DNA of 27,823 nt, taken from the NCBI GenBank assembly GCA_039199225.1, contig JBCCSZ010000070.1, forward strand, positions 1 to 27,823, in the 5' to 3' direction. The translations under genes and the position numbers were made by a program. The notes below the pieces were generated by a model, which saw nothing but the letters and a program-made list of their open reading frames with translations, made no database searches and was not told the origin of the DNA. The stretch comes from JBCCSZ01 sp039199225. GTDB taxonomy: Bacteria; Bacteroidota; Bacteroidia; Chitinophagales; Saprospiraceae. Below, piece after piece: positions 17,488 through 25,201 of the stretch. Every line of letters begins with the position of its first letter. Position 1 is the first letter of the stretch.

Positions 17488-18249
17488 ATGAAAGCCACCC
17501 TTTCCATTCTACTGCTTTTAACGCTTGGTTTATTGGCTTGTTCCAAAGTGGGTCAAAAAGCAAAAAACGCTGATTCCAAGAATAGCTTGATCCGTTCTGC
17601 CATCGAAGCGCACGGTGGCTCTTTGTACGATCGGGCCAGTTACTCCTTTGATTTTCGGGGTACTACTTATGGCTTTAAAAATAGAGGAGAACAATTTGTG
17701 TACACCAAAAATTTTGAGAAAAAAGGCCAACAATTTTCCGATACCCTATCCAACAAAGGCTTTGTTCGAATGGTCGATGGCGTTCGACAACCATTGAGCG
17801 AGAAAGATGCCAAACGCTATGGCGATGCCCTCAATTCTGTGATCTATTTTGCCATGCTGCCCTATAAACTGGAAGACCCCGCTGTCTTAAAGACCAACAA
17901 AGGAAGTATTCGCATCAAGGGGCAAGAATACTACCAGGTGGAGGTGCGTTTTGAGGAAGAAGGAGGTGGTACCGACCACGATGATGTGTTCTATTATTGG
18001 CTGCACAAGAATAATTTCACGGTAGACTATCTAGCCTATCTGTACCACACCAATGGAGGTGGCGTCAGATTCCGCTCCGCTTACAACCCTCGCATTGTCG
18101 ATGGCATCCGCTTTCAAGACTACATCAACTACAAGGCCAGTGCAGATACCCCACTCGACAGCCTGCCAAAGATGTACGAAGCCGGCCAACTAAGGGAATT
18201 GTCCAGAATAGAACTGGTCGACATCAAACTCCAACCAGAGGATCAGTGA
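17488..18249 (+). CDS. DUF6503-like lipoprotein
   Basis: 253 residues with a lipoprotein signal ending LGLLAC (lipidated Cys18). The mature part begins with a helix and the AIEAHGGSLYDRASYSFDFRG segment, followed by regular beta strands (RFVYTKNFEKKG, GFVRMVDG, EYYQVEVRFEEEGGGTDHDDVFYYW). The pattern recalls Bacteroidota DUF6503 and the LolA/LolB-like fold that binds lipid in an open half-barrel, but no function is known. It is transcribed alone, between outward- and inward-facing neighbours, from a TAnnTTTG-type promoter. Confidence 0.8.
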   Translation: MKATLSILLLLTLGLLACSKVGQKAKNADSKNSLIRSAIEAHGGSLYDRASYSFDFRGTTYGFKNRGEQFVYTKNFEKKGQQFSDTLSNKGFVRMVDGVRQPLSEKDAKRYGDALNSVIYFAMLPYKLEDPAVLKTNKGSIRIKGQEYYQVEVRFEEEGGGTDHDDVFYYWLHKNNFTVDYLAYLYHTNGGGVRFRSAYNPRIVDGIRFQDYINYKASADTPLDSLPKMYEAGQLRELSRIELVDIKLQPEDQ

Positions 18250-18316
18250 GTAAGTACCCATTCCCGACCCAGCAGCGGTAGAAAATCACAGCCAGTTCAC
18301 TGCCGATGTATGTGGA

Positions 18317-19444
18317 TTACTTTATCGCACCATGCGCCTTCAAGAGCGCCAAAACCCTTTGCTTGGGTAGGGCTTTGATCTCATTTCCATCGCGCCCTTT
18401 GGTAGTCTCTGCCGCAAAGAGGGCATTGATAACAGCTTCCTCCGTCGCTTCAATCGCCGCCATAAATAGAGGGGACATCGCGCTGTTTTTCAAAACCTCA
18501 ATTTTGCGAAGCTTGCTCTCCGTCGATCGTATCCGAACGCTTTCGGCCGTTGAAAAAGCAATGATGTAATCACCACTTCCATTGGACGCAATCCCTCCCG
18601 TTTTGGCCAGTCCCAAAAAAGCGCGTTTGGCTAGGCGTTCCAGATTGCGGGCCGTCAAGGGAGCATCTGTTGCCACGACAACCATACAGGAGCCATCCGC
18701 ACTTTGATCAATAGGGTCTTTGTAAGCATACTGTCCCAGCGCTTCTCCAACCGGGACCCCGTCTATTTGCAAAACACCTCCGAAATTGGTTTGCACCAAT
18801 ACTCCAACCCGATAACCACCCAAAGATTTGGGCAGTACCCGAGATGCCGTACCAATGCCTCCCTTCCAGCCAAAACAAATGGTCCCAGTCCCCGCGCCTA
18901 CGTTGCCCTCTGCAACGGCCCCCGAAGAGGCTTTTTCCAATGCCTCGAGTACATGTGCTTCCTGGACATGCCGCCCCCTTATATCGTTCAGGTAACCATC
19001 GTTGGTTTCTCCGACAACGGCATTGACTGAGCGGACATTCTCGTTGCCCTTTTGAGCCAAACAGTGGGCGATCAGAGCATTACTGGCCGTCGGCACACTC
19101 AAGGTATTGGTCAACACGATGGGGGTTTCCAAATTGCCGAGTTCTTTTACCTGGCTGTAGCCCGCCAGCTTACCATAACCGTTGCCAATGTAAATCGCAG
19201 CAGGCACCTTGTTTTGATAGTGGTCTTCACCATGGGCCAGAATGGCCGTTACACCAGTTCGAATCGCTTCACCTTCTGATAGGGTCATTTGTCCAACCCG
19301 TACGCCTACCACATCGGTAATTGCGTTGTTCGCACCTGTCGGCATCACGCCGATTTTCAGTCCTAGGTCTCGGGGACGCTGGTTCTGGGAATGGGCAGAA
19401 GAAGCAAAAAGGGAGAGGGCTAGCAGAAACATGGCTTTTTTCAT
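18317..19444 (-). CDS. P1-family (DmpA-like) aminopeptidase
   Basis: 375 residues with a signal peptide (MKKAMFLLALSLFASSAHSQ). DmpA-family (MEROPS S58) enzymes are N-terminal nucleophile hydrolases that cut themselves before a Ser and then release N-terminal residues, some acting on D-amino acid or beta-peptide substrates. The family signature is seen in IGNGYGKLAGYSQVKELG, TPIVLTNTLSVPTASNAL and DGSCMVVVATDAPL; the predicted self-cleavage is Gly251-Ser252, leaving Ser252 as nucleophile. The signal peptide places it in the periplasm, whereas several known members are cytosolic. It appears monocistronic. Substrate preference cannot be read from the sequence. Confidence 0.93.
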   Translation of the reverse strand: MKKAMFLLALSLFASSAHSQNQRPRDLGLKIGVMPTGANNAITDVVGVRVGQMTLSEGEAIRTGVTAILAHGEDHYQNKVPAAIYIGNGYGKLAGYSQVKELGNLETPIVLTNTLSVPTASNALIAHCLAQKGNENVRSVNAVVGETNDGYLNDIRGRHVQEAHVLEALEKASSGAVAEGNVGAGTGTICFGWKGGIGTASRVLPKSLGGYRVGVLVQTNFGGVLQIDGVPVGEALGQYAYKDPIDQSADGSCMVVVATDAPLTARNLERLAKRAFLGLAKTGGIASNGSGDYIIAFSTAESVRIRSTESKLRKIEVLKNSAMSPLFMAAIEATEEAVINALFAAETTKGRDGNEIKALPKQRVLALLKAHGAIK

Positions 19445-19674
19445 ATCGTTGAAGGTTAAAGAGTGCCTCCTAAGTTAACATTTTTGGATAAGCAGCTACC
19501 CTTGACGACAGAAGATGTAGAACAATGTCGCAACTTGTCCTTCGTCCCATCAAAAACATTAGAGTGGCATAAATAAGAATCAAAGCTTGAGCCTGAACAT
19601 TCCTTGTATTAATGTTTTTATAGTCTAAACCTGTTCATTCATCGAAATTCAAAACGCTACTGGTACGATTATCG

Positions 19675-19682
19675 TAATTTTG
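19675..19682 (+). promoter_or_regulatory. Promoter -7 box for the TonB-dependent receptor
   Basis: TAATTTTG matches TAnnTTTG, 34 bases upstream of the ATG at 19716; predicted transcription start near 19688. No clear -33 TTG is seen at the expected distance. Confidence 0.5.
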
Positions 19683-19715
19683 CCACCGATCGCTAATGTT
19701 TAACAAAAAGCCAAT

Positions 19716-22181
19716 ATGAAATATTTCTTTACACCTCTTCTTTTACTGTCGCTAACTATTGCTCAAGCTCAAACAGCGACCATAAAAGGACAATTACAGG
19801 AGGCCGATGGCGAAGCCGTCGTTTTTGCCAATATCGCACTCTACAACAGTGCAGATAAGAGCCTCGTCAAAGTAGAAACCAGCAATGAATCCGGGCTATT
19901 TCAATTACAGGGGATTCAGCCAGGCACTTATGACCTGACCGCCACTTACGTAGGTCTTCCCGATCTTCAAAAAACAGCCATCGAACTGAAGGCAGATGAT
20001 TTATTGGATTTAGGAGTCCTAAAATTCAATACGGCCTCGGTCGAGTTGTCTGAAGTAACCGTCACTGCTTCCAGAGCCATTGTGGAAGTGAAGCCGGATC
20101 GAACCGTTTTCAATGTAGAAGGAACCATCAACAGTGTGGGCGACGATGCCTTATCCCTTTTGCGAAAAGCGCCCAGTGTCACGGTCGACAACAACGATAA
20201 TGTCAGTGTTTTGGGCCGCTCGGGTGTTTTGGTGTACGTGGATGGTAAACGACTACCTCTCACAGGGGATGACCTCAGCAATTATTTGCAGAACCTGCAG
20301 GCCAGTCAAATTGATCGCATCGACATCATTACTTCTCCTGGCGCAAAATACGAAGCAGAAGGCAATGCCGGTATCATAGACATTCGCCTAAAGAGAGATA
20401 AAAGCCATGGTGCCAATGGATCTGCCAATGTTACTGCTAGTCAAGGTCGCTATGGCGTTCACAATACCGGATTGAATGGAAACTTCCGCAACAAGAGAAT
20501 GAACGTCTTCGCTCAACTCGGTGGTGCCATAGGTAAACGTTACGATGATATGAAGTTTTTCAGCAAGCAAAATGGTCTGATCCTCGATGAGGAAATCAAT
20601 ATGGTCAGCGAATTTGAAAACTTCAACTACAGAATCGGTACAGACTTTTTCCTAGGTAAGAACCATACATTAGGCTTTCTCATCGGAGGTATGGAAGCCG
20701 AGCGTTCAGAGAATACCAGCGATCGCATTGAGCTTTCCCTTCAAGAAACACCTACCAACATCGACAGCATATTGATTGCAGATAATACGGCTGATGACCA
20801 ACGCAGCAATAACTCTTTCAACATCAACTACAGCTTCCGCGATAAGGAGCGCAGTCTCAACGTCGACCTGGATTATGGAAACTACGAGCGCGAAAGTGTC
20901 CGCTTTCAACCCAACCAATATGTCGATGCAACCGAAACAGTCAACTTGTCACAGATCACAAACAGCTTCGATACCCCTACTGATATAGATATTTATACGG
21001 GTAAGATCGATTACGAGCAAAATTTGTTTGGCGGTCGGATCAGCCTCGGTTCTAAGCTGAGCCGAGTGGTATCGGACAATACTTTCTTAGTATACGATGT
21101 ATCACAACAAGGGGAGCAACAGCAGAATAACAATCAGTCCAATGCTTTCAAATACACCGAAAACGTCTACGCTGGTTATATCAACTTCGCCAGGTCGATC
21201 AACGAAAAATGGCAATTTTCTGCAGGCTTGCGGGCCGAGCAAACAGACGCAGTCGGTAACTTGACGGCTTTTGAAGTCAGTAAGCAAGAGCCACCAGTCG
21301 AGCTCAACTACCTGAGCTGGTTCCCCAGCGCTGGTCTCACCTGGCAAGTAGCCCCTATGCACAGCCTGGCGCTGAACTATGGCCGCCGAATCAATCGTCC
21401 GGACTACAACGTTCTGAATCCCTTCCGAAATCAACTGAGCCAGCTGTCCTTCGAACGCGGAAACCCCATCTTACAACCAGAAATCGTCAATAATATCGAA
21501 CTGGGTTATACCCTAAAATACCGATACAACTTCAAAGTTGGCTACAGCAAAACGACCGATCAGATCACCCGGCTCATCAGCCCGGATGCAGAGGATCCAA
21601 AGGCTGGCTTCATCACCTGGGACAACCTGGCTAGCCAAACAGTTATCAGTGCCAACATCAGTGCTCCTGTACAGATCGCCAAATGGTGGAATGCCTACTT
21701 CAACATCAGTGCCTCTCACCTCAACAACCAAGCAAGCTACACCGATAGTAGCAGCACGGGCGGACAGGTCTTCTACAGCGACAGCGCCATCGTAGATGTC
21801 CAAGCTTTTACCTATTCCATCTACCAGCAACACACCTTTACGTTGCCTTGGGGCCTAAAGGGTGAAATCTCTGGATACTATTCCGGTCCAGGCATCTGGG
21901 GTGGTGTCTTTGAATATGAATCCAACTGGAGCTTGAACGTCGGTTTGCAACGCAAGTTCTTGCAAGACCAGCTCAACGTTCGTGTAAGCGTCAATGATAT
22001 TTTTTATCAGACTGGATGGGACGGTATATCAGAGTTCAACGGCTTGGTGTCCGAAGGAAGTGGTCGTTGGGACAGCCGCCGGGTCAGCCTGAGCCTCAAT
22101 TATCGCTTTGGTAACCAGAATGTCAAGTCGCGGAAGCGAAAGACAGGGATCGAAGACGAAGCAGGCCGGGTTAGCAACTAA
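19716..22181 (+). CDS. TonB-dependent outer-membrane receptor family protein
   Basis: 821 residues. A signal peptide (to ~18, LTIAQAQ) is followed by a carboxypeptidase-regulatory-like domain (~22-110: GQLQEADGEAVVFANIALY), a plug domain (~125-230: SVGDDALSLLRKAPSVTVDNNDNVSVLG and the VYVDGKR and IDIITSPGAKYEAEG motifs) and a large beta-barrel with many aromatic-girdle strands (e.g. YGRRINRPDYNVLNPFRN), ending in VSLSLNYRFG plus a short tail. This arrangement is the outer-membrane beta-barrel family related to TonB receptors; the substrate is unknown and no SusD partner lies next to it. It is transcribed alone between a promoter and a shared terminator. Confidence 0.93.
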   Translation: MKYFFTPLLLLSLTIAQAQTATIKGQLQEADGEAVVFANIALYNSADKSLVKVETSNESGLFQLQGIQPGTYDLTATYVGLPDLQKTAIELKADDLLDLGVLKFNTASVELSEVTVTASRAIVEVKPDRTVFNVEGTINSVGDDALSLLRKAPSVTVDNNDNVSVLGRSGVLVYVDGKRLPLTGDDLSNYLQNLQASQIDRIDIITSPGAKYEAEGNAGIIDIRLKRDKSHGANGSANVTASQGRYGVHNTGLNGNFRNKRMNVFAQLGGAIGKRYDDMKFFSKQNGLILDEEINMVSEFENFNYRIGTDFFLGKNHTLGFLIGGMEAERSENTSDRIELSLQETPTNIDSILIADNTADDQRSNNSFNINYSFRDKERSLNVDLDYGNYERESVRFQPNQYVDATETVNLSQITNSFDTPTDIDIYTGKIDYEQNLFGGRISLGSKLSRVVSDNTFLVYDVSQQGEQQQNNNQSNAFKYTENVYAGYINFARSINEKWQFSAGLRAEQTDAVGNLTAFEVSKQEPPVELNYLSWFPSAGLTWQVAPMHSLALNYGRRINRPDYNVLNPFRNQLSQLSFERGNPILQPEIVNNIELGYTLKYRYNFKVGYSKTTDQITRLISPDAEDPKAGFITWDNLASQTVISANISAPVQIAKWWNAYFNISASHLNNQASYTDSSSTGGQVFYSDSAIVDVQAFTYSIYQQHTFTLPWGLKGEISGYYSGPGIWGGVFEYESNWSLNVGLQRKFLQDQLNVRVSVNDIFYQTGWDGISEFNGLVSEGSGRWDSRRVSLSLNYRFGNQNVKSRKRKTGIEDEAGRVSN

Positions 22182-22193
22182 TCCAGTAGAAGC

Positions 22194-22241
22194 ATTAAAA
22201 AAGCCGCAAAACATCTGAGCATGTCTTGCGGCTTTTTTAAT
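22194..22241. terminator. Bidirectional terminator
   Basis: A 16-bp perfect stem, ATTAAAAAAGCCGCAA (22194-22209) with TTGCGGCTTTTTTAAT (22226-22241), has T-runs on both strands. It sits between the convergent TonB-receptor gene (stop 22181) and binding-protein gene (stop 22253) and serves both. Confidence 0.92.
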
Positions 22242-22252
22242 GAATACCCTTG

Positions 22253-23113
22253 TCATCGCTTCCAGATCAAATCTGGAATCTCCTGCCCATCCTGGACAAT
22301 TCCCGCCGCTTGGAGGTGGTACACAACGCTTTTTATCATTTTGTCACTCACCCAGCCATGTATAGCCCACTCCGTGCTGTGGTACCAACGTTCTGCATCC
22401 TTGTATTGCAAACCATATCGTTGGCTGACCATCTCGATGGCCGAATCCTCCTCCATGAATCGATCACAACTATCGTGGATGGTCCGCAAGGCCCGGATGA
22501 CGCTCTGTGGTTCTCGCTTCAAAATATCGTCTGTTGCAGCTACGACAAAGCACGGCCAGGGCGTTACAAATTCGCCAACCCGCCTAAGCTGTCCCGCGTC
22601 TACAAAGGGCTTGGTGGTAAATTTCTCCCAGTAGAACACATCGGTCTCCAAAGATTCCAGAGACGCCAATGCGCCATCGAGATTTTTGATGACGACGAAC
22701 TGATCTTCCTCGATCTCCTGCCCCTTGCTCATAGCATCCACAATGGCCATCAGGTGGGAGCCCGAGCCAAAGCGGCTAATGGCATACTGACGGTTGTAAA
22801 TATCTTCGTAGTACTTCAGCGAATTGCTCGCCCCGGTGTGGATGCCCCAAGTCAGAGGCGTACGTACGTATACGCTGATGATTTTGCTGGGATTACCATT
22901 GACAATGTCGGTGATGATGCCTTCGGTGAGCAGCACACACATATCTACTTCGCCATCGCGCAGCGCGCGGGTCATCTGCCCAGTGCCTCCTTTGAAGGTC
23001 GTCCATTCCATGTTGACTGAACGACTGCTGAATTCGCCACGTTCGTGCGCCAGGTGAATGGGAAGGTTAAAATGCTCGGGGACGCCGCCTATGCGGATGG
23101 TAGTATCGCTCAT
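22253..23113 (-). CDS. Cytosolic NMT1/THI5-like (CA3427-like) periplasmic-binding-fold protein
   Basis: 286 residues with no signal peptide or lipobox. The type 2 periplasmic-binding fold is visible: an N-terminal strand and helix with RIGGVPEHFNLPIHLAHERGEF, a TxFKGGTGQMTRALRDGEVDM segment, and LLTEGIITDIVNG. These match the NMT1/THI5-like group that includes the Candida CA3427 protein, described as cytosolic and probably acquired from bacteria. The bound ligand is unknown, though thiamine-precursor-like or sulfonate-like compounds are usual for the fold. No transporter genes lie nearby, which argues for a sensing or catalytic role rather than uptake. It is divergent from a TetR regulator, sharing a 187-base control region with three TTGT/ACAA palindromes. 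Confidence 0.85.
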   Translation of the reverse strand: MSDTTIRIGGVPEHFNLPIHLAHERGEFSSRSVNMEWTTFKGGTGQMTRALRDGEVDMCVLLTEGIITDIVNGNPSKIISVYVRTPLTWGIHTGASNSLKYYEDIYNRQYAISRFGSGSHLMAIVDAMSKGQEIEEDQFVVIKNLDGALASLESLETDVFYWEKFTTKPFVDAGQLRRVGEFVTPWPCFVVAATDDILKREPQSVIRALRTIHDSCDRFMEEDSAIEMVSQRYGLQYKDAERWYHSTEWAIHGWVSDKMIKSVVYHLQAAGIVQDGQEIPDLIWKR

Positions 23114-23132
23114 TTGAATGTCGTTTATTGAC

Positions 23133-23163
23133 CAATATTAAGAAACTGATTGGGATAAACCAA
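23133..23163 (-). promoter_or_regulatory. Promoter for the binding-protein gene
   Basis: On the minus strand a TTG (complement of 23161-23163) is followed after 20 bases by TAATATTG (complement of 23133-23140), one base off TAnnTTTG. It lies 20 bases upstream of the start at 23113, giving a short leader. Confidence 0.4.
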
Positions 23164-23175
23164 CAATCGGAACAA

Positions 23176-23276
23176 ATTGTACACAATGAGGGGCAGCTTA
23201 CACTCTTTTCCAGCACAACAAGCGGATAAAAGGACAAACACTTGTCCATTTTGACAAAAAGAAGGAACTTGTACAA
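23176..23276. promoter_or_regulatory. Three palindromes in the divergent TetR control region
   Basis: ATTGT-ac-ACAAT (23176-23187), GGACAA-acac-TTGTCC (23232-23247) and TTGTACAA (23269-23276) share TTGT/ACAA half-sites. They lie between the divergent binding-protein and TetR genes. TetR repressors commonly bind dyads next to their own gene, so these are candidate operators; binding is not shown. Confidence 0.5.
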
Positions 23277-23300
23277 TCTACTGATCGAAATGACCACCAG

Positions 23301-23930
23301 ATGGGCTCCACAAAACAAAAGATACGGGACGCAGCGCTTAAGCTTTTCAACGAGCGGGGAATGGTCAATGTTCGACTGCAGCATATTGCAGATGAAGCCT
23401 TTGTGAGTGTTGGCAATCTGGCTTATCACTACCACAACAAGGAAGCCATCTTGTTGGCCTTATACGAGGAATTGACCAAAAGGCAACAAGAACTCCTGAC
23501 ACAATATCGGGTCGTTCCACTTTTTGATAACATAGACCGTTTGATTCGCCACAGCTTTCAACTCCAACAGCGATACCTTTATTTTTATTTGGATACGCTG
23601 GAAATCATACGCTCTTACCCGACCATTGGGCAGGCACATCAACAACACATCGACTCGCAGGTTGGTCAGCTAAAAAGCATCCTCGATTTTAATGCCTCTC
23701 GGGGTGCATTGATTGCACCGCGGCAGGAGGATCAGTTCGAAAAGCTCGCCCAGCAGATTTGGATGACCATGGATTTGTGGTGGACACAGCAGGCCATTCG
23801 TCAATCCCCAAAACAAGAAGAACAAGACTACCGGGCGACAGTCTGGCACCTACTCATTCCGTATTTTACCAACATGGGACAGCGCGAATACGACCAAATG
23901 TTACAGATGCCTTACGATTTCTTCTTTTAA
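23301..23930 (+). CDS. TetR/AcrR-family transcriptional regulator (copy 1)
   Basis: 209 residues. The N-terminal ~47 residues hold the TetR helix-turn-helix (KIRDAALKLFNERGMVNVRLQHIADEAFVSVGNLAYHYHNKEAIL); the all-helical remainder is the ligand-binding and dimerisation part and does not resemble a specific subfamily. It is divergent from the binding-protein gene across a region rich in TTGT/ACAA dyads, so self-regulation and control of that gene are likely. Copy 2 at 24403 shares the HTH core SVGNLAYH and NKEAI, and both lengths match, so the two are paralogs. Confidence 0.93.
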   Translation: MGSTKQKIRDAALKLFNERGMVNVRLQHIADEAFVSVGNLAYHYHNKEAILLALYEELTKRQQELLTQYRVVPLFDNIDRLIRHSFQLQQRYLYFYLDTLEIIRSYPTIGQAHQQHIDSQVGQLKSILDFNASRGALIAPRQEDQFEKLAQQIWMTMDLWWTQQAIRQSPKQEEQDYRATVWHLLIPYFTNMGQREYDQMLQMPYDFFF

Positions 23931-23947
23931 TCCTCCCCTATTTTAAG

Positions 23948-23955
23948 TAAATTTG
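23948..23955 (+). promoter_or_regulatory. Promoter -7 box for the 118-aa gene and TetR copy 2
   Basis: TAAATTTG matches TAnnTTTG, 54 bases upstream of the ATG at 24009. It would drive the small gene and, by read-through across 37 bases, the second TetR gene. Confidence 0.5.
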
Positions 23956-24008
23956 TAATGGTCCAGCCACTGTTATGCTACTACAAACCATTATAACTCG
24001 TTAGATCG

Positions 24009-24365
24009 ATGCATAAAATTCAGCTTGATAGCGCTGCGTACAATGAGTTGTTGAACTTATTAAACAACCAGCATTTCACCGATCAGCCCGGGCAGGAATC
24101 CGATATGGAGTTCTTGTCAGATGATTGGTGGTTGCGCGATACGGCTGTGATCGAAATGGTGATCCAGCGAGAAGGGATGTGGGAAATTCAACTGGTTTTT
24201 GCTCATTATCAGGAACCACACAAGCTGATTAAGCGGGTCATTTCCCGTTATACTTCCAAACGGAAGGCCGAGTTGAGTGCCTGGTATATGCGACGGTTGG
24301 CGGCTAAGGATCAAAGAGGAACCCTGAAGGTCAATCTGGATGATTTTAAGCTGTGCCAGAGTTGA
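24009..24365 (+). CDS. Hypothetical protein, 118 aa
   Basis: I do not recognise a family. It is soluble, with no signal peptide or membrane helix. An N-terminal helix (LDSAAYNELLNLLNNQHF) is followed by an acidic turn with DDWWLRDTAVIEMVIQREG, a strand-rich middle, and a basic helix (SRYTSKRKAELSAWYMRRLAAKDQRG). It is placed between two paralogous TetR genes, 37 bases before the second, with which it is probably co-transcribed; it could be a co-regulator, but nothing in the sequence shows this. Confidence 0.75.
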   Translation: MHKIQLDSAAYNELLNLLNNQHFTDQPGQESDMEFLSDDWWLRDTAVIEMVIQREGMWEIQLVFAHYQEPHKLIKRVISRYTSKRKAELSAWYMRRLAAKDQRGTLKVNLDDFKLCQS

Positions 24366-24402
24366 TCGATAGGTTAATCAAGGCTAACTATTACATATTG
24401 CA

Positions 24403-25056
24403 ATGACAGATTTAAACACAAAACAGAGGATATTGAATGCCTCTATCCGCCTTTTCAATGAAAAGGGAATGGCCAATGTGCGTCTCCAACAGATCGCCAA
24501 CGACATTGGCATCAGCGTTGGCAACCTGGCTTACCACTTTCGCAACAAAGAGGCCATCATCGATGCCATCAACGAAGAAGCTTCGACCGCTATCTCAGAG
24601 ATTTTATCTGCCTACCGGATTTTCCCAAACCTGATTGATTTCGACAACCAGCTCGAAAAATACTTCCAGTTTTTACAGACATACCCGTTCTATTTTGTCG
24701 ATCTACTGGAACTGGAAAGGCAATTCCCCTTCAAGAAATCCAGCCACAAGGACAACATCTCAAAGATGATGAGTCAAATCCATAAACGCTTCGATTTCAA
24801 CCAGCAAAGAGGAATCATCAAGCCAGAAAGCCAAGTGGGTGTTTACAAAAGAGTAGCTACCGCGATATGGGTATTGATCTCCTTTTGGAAACCTCAAAAC
24901 CTCGTGCGAGGCACCCTCGATCAAGCCAAACAAAAACGAAATTTTAAAGAAATCATCTGGAACCAGGTATACCCCTATTTGTCTGAAAAAGGAGTAGCCG
25001 AGTTTCAACAGCTGATCCTACCGATCTTGGAACAGACATCCTCCGACAATTCTTAG
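24403..25056 (+). CDS. TetR/AcrR-family transcriptional regulator (copy 2)
   Basis: 217 residues, with a TetR helix-turn-helix at ~7-50 (KQRILNASIRLFNEKGMANVR, then IGISVGNLAYHFRNKEAII) and a helical effector domain. The HTH is closely alike to copy 1 (23301), but the effector domains differ more, which suggests a shared or related operator with different signals. It is probably in an operon with the 118-aa gene. The hydrogenase genes start 145 bases downstream on the same strand, making it the nearest candidate hydrogenase regulator; that link is inference from position only. Confidence 0.92.
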   Translation: MTDLNTKQRILNASIRLFNEKGMANVRLQQIANDIGISVGNLAYHFRNKEAIIDAINEEASTAISEILSAYRIFPNLIDFDNQLEKYFQFLQTYPFYFVDLLELERQFPFKKSSHKDNISKMMSQIHKRFDFNQQRGIIKPESQVGVYKRVATAIWVLISFWKPQNLVRGTLDQAKQKRNFKEIIWNQVYPYLSEKGVAEFQQLILPILEQTSSDNS

Positions 25057-25159
25057 GTATCTGTCGAGTCAATGCCTTTAGGGATGGTCGTTGCCTTCCT
25101 GATGAATTACTATGCAGGAGGGAATAGGCGGTTTTTGCTTATCAAAATATTAGCTCATA

Positions 25160-25187
25160 CAAGTTGTAGTGCCTGCATTTCAACTTG
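25160..25187. promoter_or_regulatory. Inverted repeat before the first hydrogenase gene
   Basis: CAAGTTG (25160-25166) and CAACTTG (25181-25187) are perfect 7-bp arms separated by 14 bases, ending 14 bases before the ATG at 25202. It could be a regulator site or a leader hairpin covering the translation start. Confidence 0.35.
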
Positions 25188-25201
25188 AACCAACAACAGA
25201 A

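Noticed and set aside
22250..23020. 256-aa plus-strand frame
   Set aside because: Antisense to the binding-protein gene, which has clear family motifs.
25169..25201. GTG start adding 11 residues to hydrogenase small subunit copy 1
   Set aside because: The added residues have no counterpart in copy 2, while the ATG at 25202 aligns exactly with the start of copy 2.
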